Below are positions 59,077-64,000 of a stretch of DNA of 64,000 bases, in pieces; the stretch's first letter is position 1; every line of letters begins with the position of its first letter. Under the pieces are notes generated by a model. It worked only from the letters and a program-made list of their open reading frames with translations, was not told the DNA's origin and did no database searches. The DNA is from Jaltomata sinuosa. Lineage: Eukaryota > Streptophyta > Magnoliopsida > Solanales > Solanaceae. Position numbers and translations under genes: made by a program. Location: NCBI GenBank assembly GCA_003996215.1, contig QJPP01001786.1, positions 1 through 64,000 of the forward strand, given 5' to 3'.

Positions 59077-61417
59077 CATAACACCCCAGAATTCAAACCA
59101 GCCTTTAGACTTGGACTCCCTAAAAATTCTGATGTTCCCAGGGATCATGGATCAACTAAGCCCTCTCGGGGACTTTCTTAAAGAGGAATCTCATTTAAAT
59201 ACCATGGAACAATATTTGATCCTATTCATGGAGATTCTGTAGCTATTCCAAAAATGGAGTCAGGTTCACGGGTCGTCATTTTGGATCACGACATGTGGTC
59301 TGATCTGTGGTTTACCTGTTGGGGGCTGTCTTGTCTAAATCTACGAACCACTTCATGGATCGTGGTTTAAAACCATGACCCGTCCTGTGATCCATGGTTC
59401 TGATCATCAGAGGACCCTCCATGAAGGGGTCCTGGAAGCACGAGTCAATCGATAACCCATTATTTTGTTTCACGAGTCGTCCTGTCAATCGTAGTTCTCG
59501 AGGATCAGAGGATCCTCACTTTCCTAAGTTAAAACCATAGTTCTATTGATGACCCATCATTAAGTACCACAGGCCTTCATGTTGGTCATGGTTCCCAACT
59601 TCAGAAGACCCTCACTTTCCCCTAGTCCAAAACCACGGGTCAAAGAACCGTCCATCGTTCCACTTCACGAACCATTGGATGACTCGTGGAATGAAAGTTC
59701 AGCAGTGTCTCAAAAATGGTTTCAGAAATCACGGGTCATTTCCACGGGCCATCATCCCTATCTACGGTCTGTAGACCTATCCGTGATACTTGAAGCTGAG
59801 TCACTTCAGTAGTTTTCAAGCTTATTTTCCTGGGGTATTTTTATAATTTTCCACCCTTTTAACTCCTAAGTGAGGTCATTTTTGGCTATTCTAGGAGGGT
59901 TTTATCTCTAATTATCCTAAATCTTCTCCCAAACCCTCATTCAAGTTCTACAAAGGGAAAAGAACTCCATTCTCTCAAGCTCCAAGCTAAAGATTTCACC
60001 TTCAAGTCTCCATCTCTCTCATCCTAGATTAAGAAAGCTTCAATTCAGGTATGTGGGTATTCAATAAGGGATTCTTTAATCCTTATGCTCAAAACCCCCA
60101 AATTTTATATTGATATTCATGAACTTTAAATTAGGGTTCTTACCCAATTCTCATGGACTTTTCTATAAATTATTTTCTCATGATTCTACCAGGAAATCTA
60201 ATTCTAAATTACATGATTTTGTATGAGTTTTTTCAAGTGGATTTCTACTTCATAAATTGAAGGCTTAGTCTAGCCAATTGTTCATGCATGGATTGATTTA
60301 AGTAAATTGGCATATGTTATAGCATGAACTCATGAATTTCAAGAAATTGCATGCCTAGTTCCTATGTTTTATAAAAGTGCATGTGATTATGAAATTGAAC
60401 TAGTGCCATGCAAGTTTTAAGTTATGAATCATTATGAAAGACAACACCCGATGTGCCATCAATACTCATGAATAAATTTCTAAAACAAGGTTTGTGAGTA
60501 TTATGAAGATCCGAGTTATGAACATGTTTATGAGCAAGATTTGACATCTAGATATGTCACATGTATGTGAGTTTTATGTTATATTTTGGGAGTAGTATTT
60601 AGCATCGAGCGATGAGGGTTCTAGATAACCCAAGCCCAAAACTACGTTGCCACCGTAGGTTGCCCTCCGTGGCTTATGACAGGATTCTTATGACATGGTT
60701 CTAACCTTGGCCAGTTAGGACAACCTTTTTCAGTATGGGTGCATGACACTGGACTCCATGTACCTCATCATGGTTTATGTCGGTTAAGAGAAACTCCCGT
60801 ATGAATGCTTTCAAGTTATGAAGTTATATGATACTCCATTTTGAAGCTTGACTTCTATTTCATGTCTTACGCTCAAACTACGATATTTACTATGATTTCT
60901 ATTATTATGCATGGACTCAGTTTTAAGTATATTTTCATGCACATTTATCATGTTGTTGCATAGACTCACATATTCAGTACATCCTATAGTACTTACGCAT
61001 ATTCTTGCGCTGCATCCTATTATGATGCATATTTAGGTTTCCACTCTCAGGCTCGTGGCAAGGAGTCGCAGGCCATTCAGTGCGTATTGGTGAGTCCTCA
61101 TCTTTCGAGCACTAGTTATGAGTTCAGTTTAATATCATTTTTTCAGTACTTAGAGTTAGCTAGGGTCTTGTCCCAGTAACTCGTTGTCAGTTTTAGAGGC
61201 TTTTCATACATAGCTAGATATTATGTATTCGGGCTTAGATGCTATTACACTTAGACCTTTATCTACGTTTAGTTGGATTGTCTACTTCTATTATTTATGC
61301 TTTCGCTATGTTGCTACCATGTTGCTTACGTCATGCTAAGACCAAAGGGGTTAGCTTGGGGTCACTTGTGATCCTAAGTCCCGTGTTACATCTAGGGGAT
61401 AGCCTCGGGGCATGACA
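59077..61417 (+). repeat. 3' LTR of C (2341 bp)
   Basis: The first two bases have changed from TG to CA (CATAACACCCC). It ends CATGACA. It contains about 125 bp (about 59,147-59,270) missing from the 5' copy. Confidence 0.92.
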
Positions 61418-61845
61418 CTTTATTTCTTGTTACTTTTTTTTAAAAAAAATCCTTCATAAACTAATTTTATTTATGATTTTATTTTTTTATATAATAAAAA
61501 AAATTATTGGTATAGTAAACATTCATTCATTTTTTTTTGTTTTATCTACTCTTTTTCTTTTTATTTTCTTTCTTTTCTCCTTTAATTTTTTTCTCGTTTA
61601 TTTTTTTAGTCTTCTTTTTCCTCCTTTTTCATTCATTTTTTTCTCAAATCATATTATTTTTTATTTTTCACCATAATCTAATTTTATACTCAATTTTGGC
61701 TTATTTTTTTATTTTTTATTTGTTTTCATTTTGTTTATTTCTTGTTATTTTCCTAATTTTACTTAATTTCTTTTTCTTTTATTTTTTTCTCCATAATCTA
61801 ATTTCATTCACTTTTTCGCTCTTTTTCATTTAGGTATGATTCAGT
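61418..61845. repeat. Pyrimidine-rich tandem tract, right part
   Basis: Continuation of 51418-51805 beyond element C, with repeated CTCAAATCAT and CACCATAATCTAATTT blocks (about 61,640 and 61,790). No genes. Confidence 0.7.
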
Positions 61846-63262
61846 CCTTTAGTCTAACTCTCCGGTCCATCATGGCACCATCACATTATATCTATATTCT
61901 GACATAGTATTACGGCGGACTACTTCAGTCCTTCAATGTGATACTCCTCAGTATACCATCACAGTATATCTATATACTGACATAGTATCATAGAGGACTA
62001 CTTCAATTCTTCAATGAGACTTCCTCAGTATATCATCATAGTATATCGACATACTGGCATGTTATCATGGAGGATTGCTTCAGTCCTATAATGAGACACT
62101 CCTCATTCCTCCATGATACTATACTGACATGGTATGATCCTTTAATAAGACACTCCTCAATCTTATATGATACCATCAAAGTATATCTTATATACTAGGC
62201 ATGGTATCATGGAGGACTGCTTCAGTCCTTCAATGTGACACTCCTCAACATACAATCACAGCATATCTATATACTGACATAGTATCATGGAGGACTACTT
62301 CAGTTCTTCAATGAGACTTCCTCAGTATACCATCATAATATATCGATATACTACATGTTATCATGGAGGACTGCTTCAGTCCTTCAATGAGACTCTCTTT
62401 ATTCCTCCATGATTGCATCACAATATATAGATATATTAGCATGGTATCATCCTGCAATGAGACACTCCTCAATCTTACTTGATACTATTTTCATATATCT
62501 ATATATTGGCATGGTATCATGGAGGACTGCTTCAGTACTTCAATGAGACATTCATCAGTATACCATCAAAGTATATTGGCATGGTATCATCCTTCAATGA
62601 GACACTCATCAGTATACCATCAGAGTATATTGGAATGATATCATCCTTCAATGAGACACCCCTCAGTCCTCTATGATACAATCACAACATATCTATATAC
62701 TGACATGGTATCATAGAGGACTGCTTTTGTCCTTTTATTAGACACTCCTCAATATACCATCATAGTATATCTATATATGAGTATGGTATCATCCTTCAAT
62801 GAGACACTCCTCAAGCTTCCATATCTATATACTGGCATGGTATCATGGAGAACTGCTTCAGTCTTTCAAATGAGACACTTCTTAGTCCTCCATGATACCA
62901 TCATAATATATCTATACACTGACATTTTATCATTAATGTCTGCTTTAGTCCTTTAGTAAGACACTCATCAGTCCTCTGTGATATCATCACATTATATCTA
63001 TATATTGTCATCTTATCATTGATGTCTGCTTCAGTCCTTCAGTAAGACCTCCATGATACTATCATAGTATATATCTATATATTGTTATGGTATCATTGAG
63101 GTTTGCTTCAGTCCTCAATGATACCATCACAGTATATCTATATATTGTCATGGTATCATTGATGCTTGTTTCAGTCCTTTAGTGAGACCTCCATGATACT
63201 ATTACAATATATCTATATATTAACATGGTATCATTGAGATATGCTTCAGTCCTTTAATAGAT
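61846..63262. repeat. Degenerate tandem array, unit about 78 bp, each unit with a hairpin
   Basis: Roughly 18 diverged units built from CTCCATGATACCATCA, AGTATATCTATATACTG, CATGGTATCATGGAG, CTGCTTCAGTCCTTCAATGA and GACACTCCTCA. The first three blocks form an inverted repeat of about 54 nt. Some units lack parts. Repeat-derived open frames (for example around 62,479-62,676) encode only the repeat. Confidence 0.85.
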
Positions 63263-64000
63263 CACAAGATTCAAAAAAAATTTGTTACTTTCTTAAACTC
63301 CATGCCAAGTCAAAACATGACAAACAAATTGAAATGAAGAAAGTATATATTTTGTTTCTATTTGCAAAAGCGAAAAAAACTATAAAAATATATATTTCAT
63401 TAATTTAGATTTTAATAAATAAGTTGTGGACTTTAATATATTTTTTATTGTAGTCTAGTTATTTAATTATTTTATTTTAACTAATTTAAAAATAATTAGT
63501 TAATATTTTTATCTTTGTATTTTATTTTTGTTTGTTAAGTTCCTTACACGACAGGTTCCTCTCCTTCGTGGGATAGGGCACATTCCATTATGCCATAACC
63601 ACGCTTTAAAACTCGATCCAGCTCTCAAACTATATGGTCCTCGTCACCAGTCAGCTAATACTGGCAAAAATATAGAAAGAGGGAAAAACATAAAAAGAAG
63701 ATAAACTAACAAAAAAAAGAGAAAAAAGAATTAAGAGAAAAATTGACAGTAAAAGAAGAAAATCAAATTTAAAAAGAAGAAACAAATAATAAAAATGTCA
63801 TCAAATGATATCTTTAATAAACGATATTAAATGAGGAAATGACAAAAGCAAAAGATTAAAGTCCAAAGACATTAAATAAAAGGATAAATAATTAAATGAA
63901 AGGACAAAAAAGAAGACAAAGAAAGCATTGTTCATCTCAAAAGAATAGGGGGCATCTCGGGTAAAATATATTTGTTGCTTGGGCATTTTTAAAATTAGTA
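63263..64000. other. AT-rich DNA, nothing recognisable
   Basis: A-rich and T-rich stretches with a less biased segment at 63,541-63,660. No coding motif, LTR edge or RNA gene was seen. Confidence 0.6.

Larger units (their letters stand above)
51806..61417 (+). mobile_element. Complete chromovirus C, sister of B, coding-dead
   Basis: 5' LTR 51806-54018, 3' LTR 59077-61417, target duplication CTTCA (51801-51805) against CTTTA (61418-61422). The gag start, zinc knuckles, pol order, leader, polypurine tract and LTR ends resemble B closely, but the U3 sequences differ. It interrupts the pyrimidine-rich tract. Confidence 0.94.

Noticed and set aside
62479..62676. Frame with repeated SFNET and ISIPSEYIGM peptides
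   Set aside because: It is the translation of the 78-bp array; phase changes between units and no protein family is suggested.
61846..63262. CRISPR-like array
   Set aside because: Units are contiguous and diverged without unique spacers, and the genome is a plant.

Overview
This is a block of plant heterochromatin built almost entirely from decayed LTR retrotransposons. I see no host gene, rRNA, tRNA gene or CRISPR. The Ty3/gypsy gag-pol remains, the primer-binding sites complementary to initiator tRNA-Met, the long LTRs and the Del/Tekay-type chromodomains point to a flowering plant. The style of the families suggests Solanaceae (pepper, tomato or tobacco relatives), but that rests on memory and the sequence alone cannot prove it.

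I name the families by their LTRs. Family A has very long LTRs (3.2-3.8 kb, beginning TGTAATGACC or TGTGATGACC). Families B and C are sister chromoviruses with LTRs of about 2.0-2.3 kb, beginning TGTAACACTCC and TGTAACACCCC. Family D has an LTR of at least 0.85 kb. E is a minus-strand element, tentatively Tat/Ogre-like.

Layout: 1-8501 is A1, whose 5' LTR is cut by the window edge. 8502-27434 is D, the oldest host of a nest: A1 sits in its 5' LTR; a minus-strand solo LTR of family A (A2) sits in its 3' LTR with TSD TTATT; and a complete B element (14717-23825, TSD ATAGG) sits inside A2. 27435-28882 is repeat-derived DNA with a small tandem array. 28883-35639 is E (minus strand, TSD GGCAC), which lost most of its interior and contains A3, a 5'-truncated A copy that is mostly LTR. 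35640-40427 is unassigned AT-rich and repeat DNA. 40428-51417 is A4 with both LTRs. 51418-51805 and 61418-61845 are halves of one pyrimidine-rich tandem tract, into which C (51806-61417) was inserted. 61846-63262 is a degenerate array with a unit of about 78 bp, each unit containing a hairpin. 63263-64000 is AT-rich and empty.

Every gag-pol is a pseudogene. In each element the original order is gag, protease, reverse transcriptase, RNase H and integrase, with a C-terminal chromodomain in A, B and C. Together these would have made the particle, the cDNA and the targeted integration machinery. Many breaks are CAG-to-TAG changes, a symmetric CHG context, as expected for methylated heterochromatin.

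The most interesting non-coding signals are a loop-palindrome stem-loop in the leader of B and C that resembles a dimer-initiation site, a triple stem-loop at the end of family A LTRs, arrays of short CpG-rich palindromes in U3 of several families, and the hairpin array near the right end.
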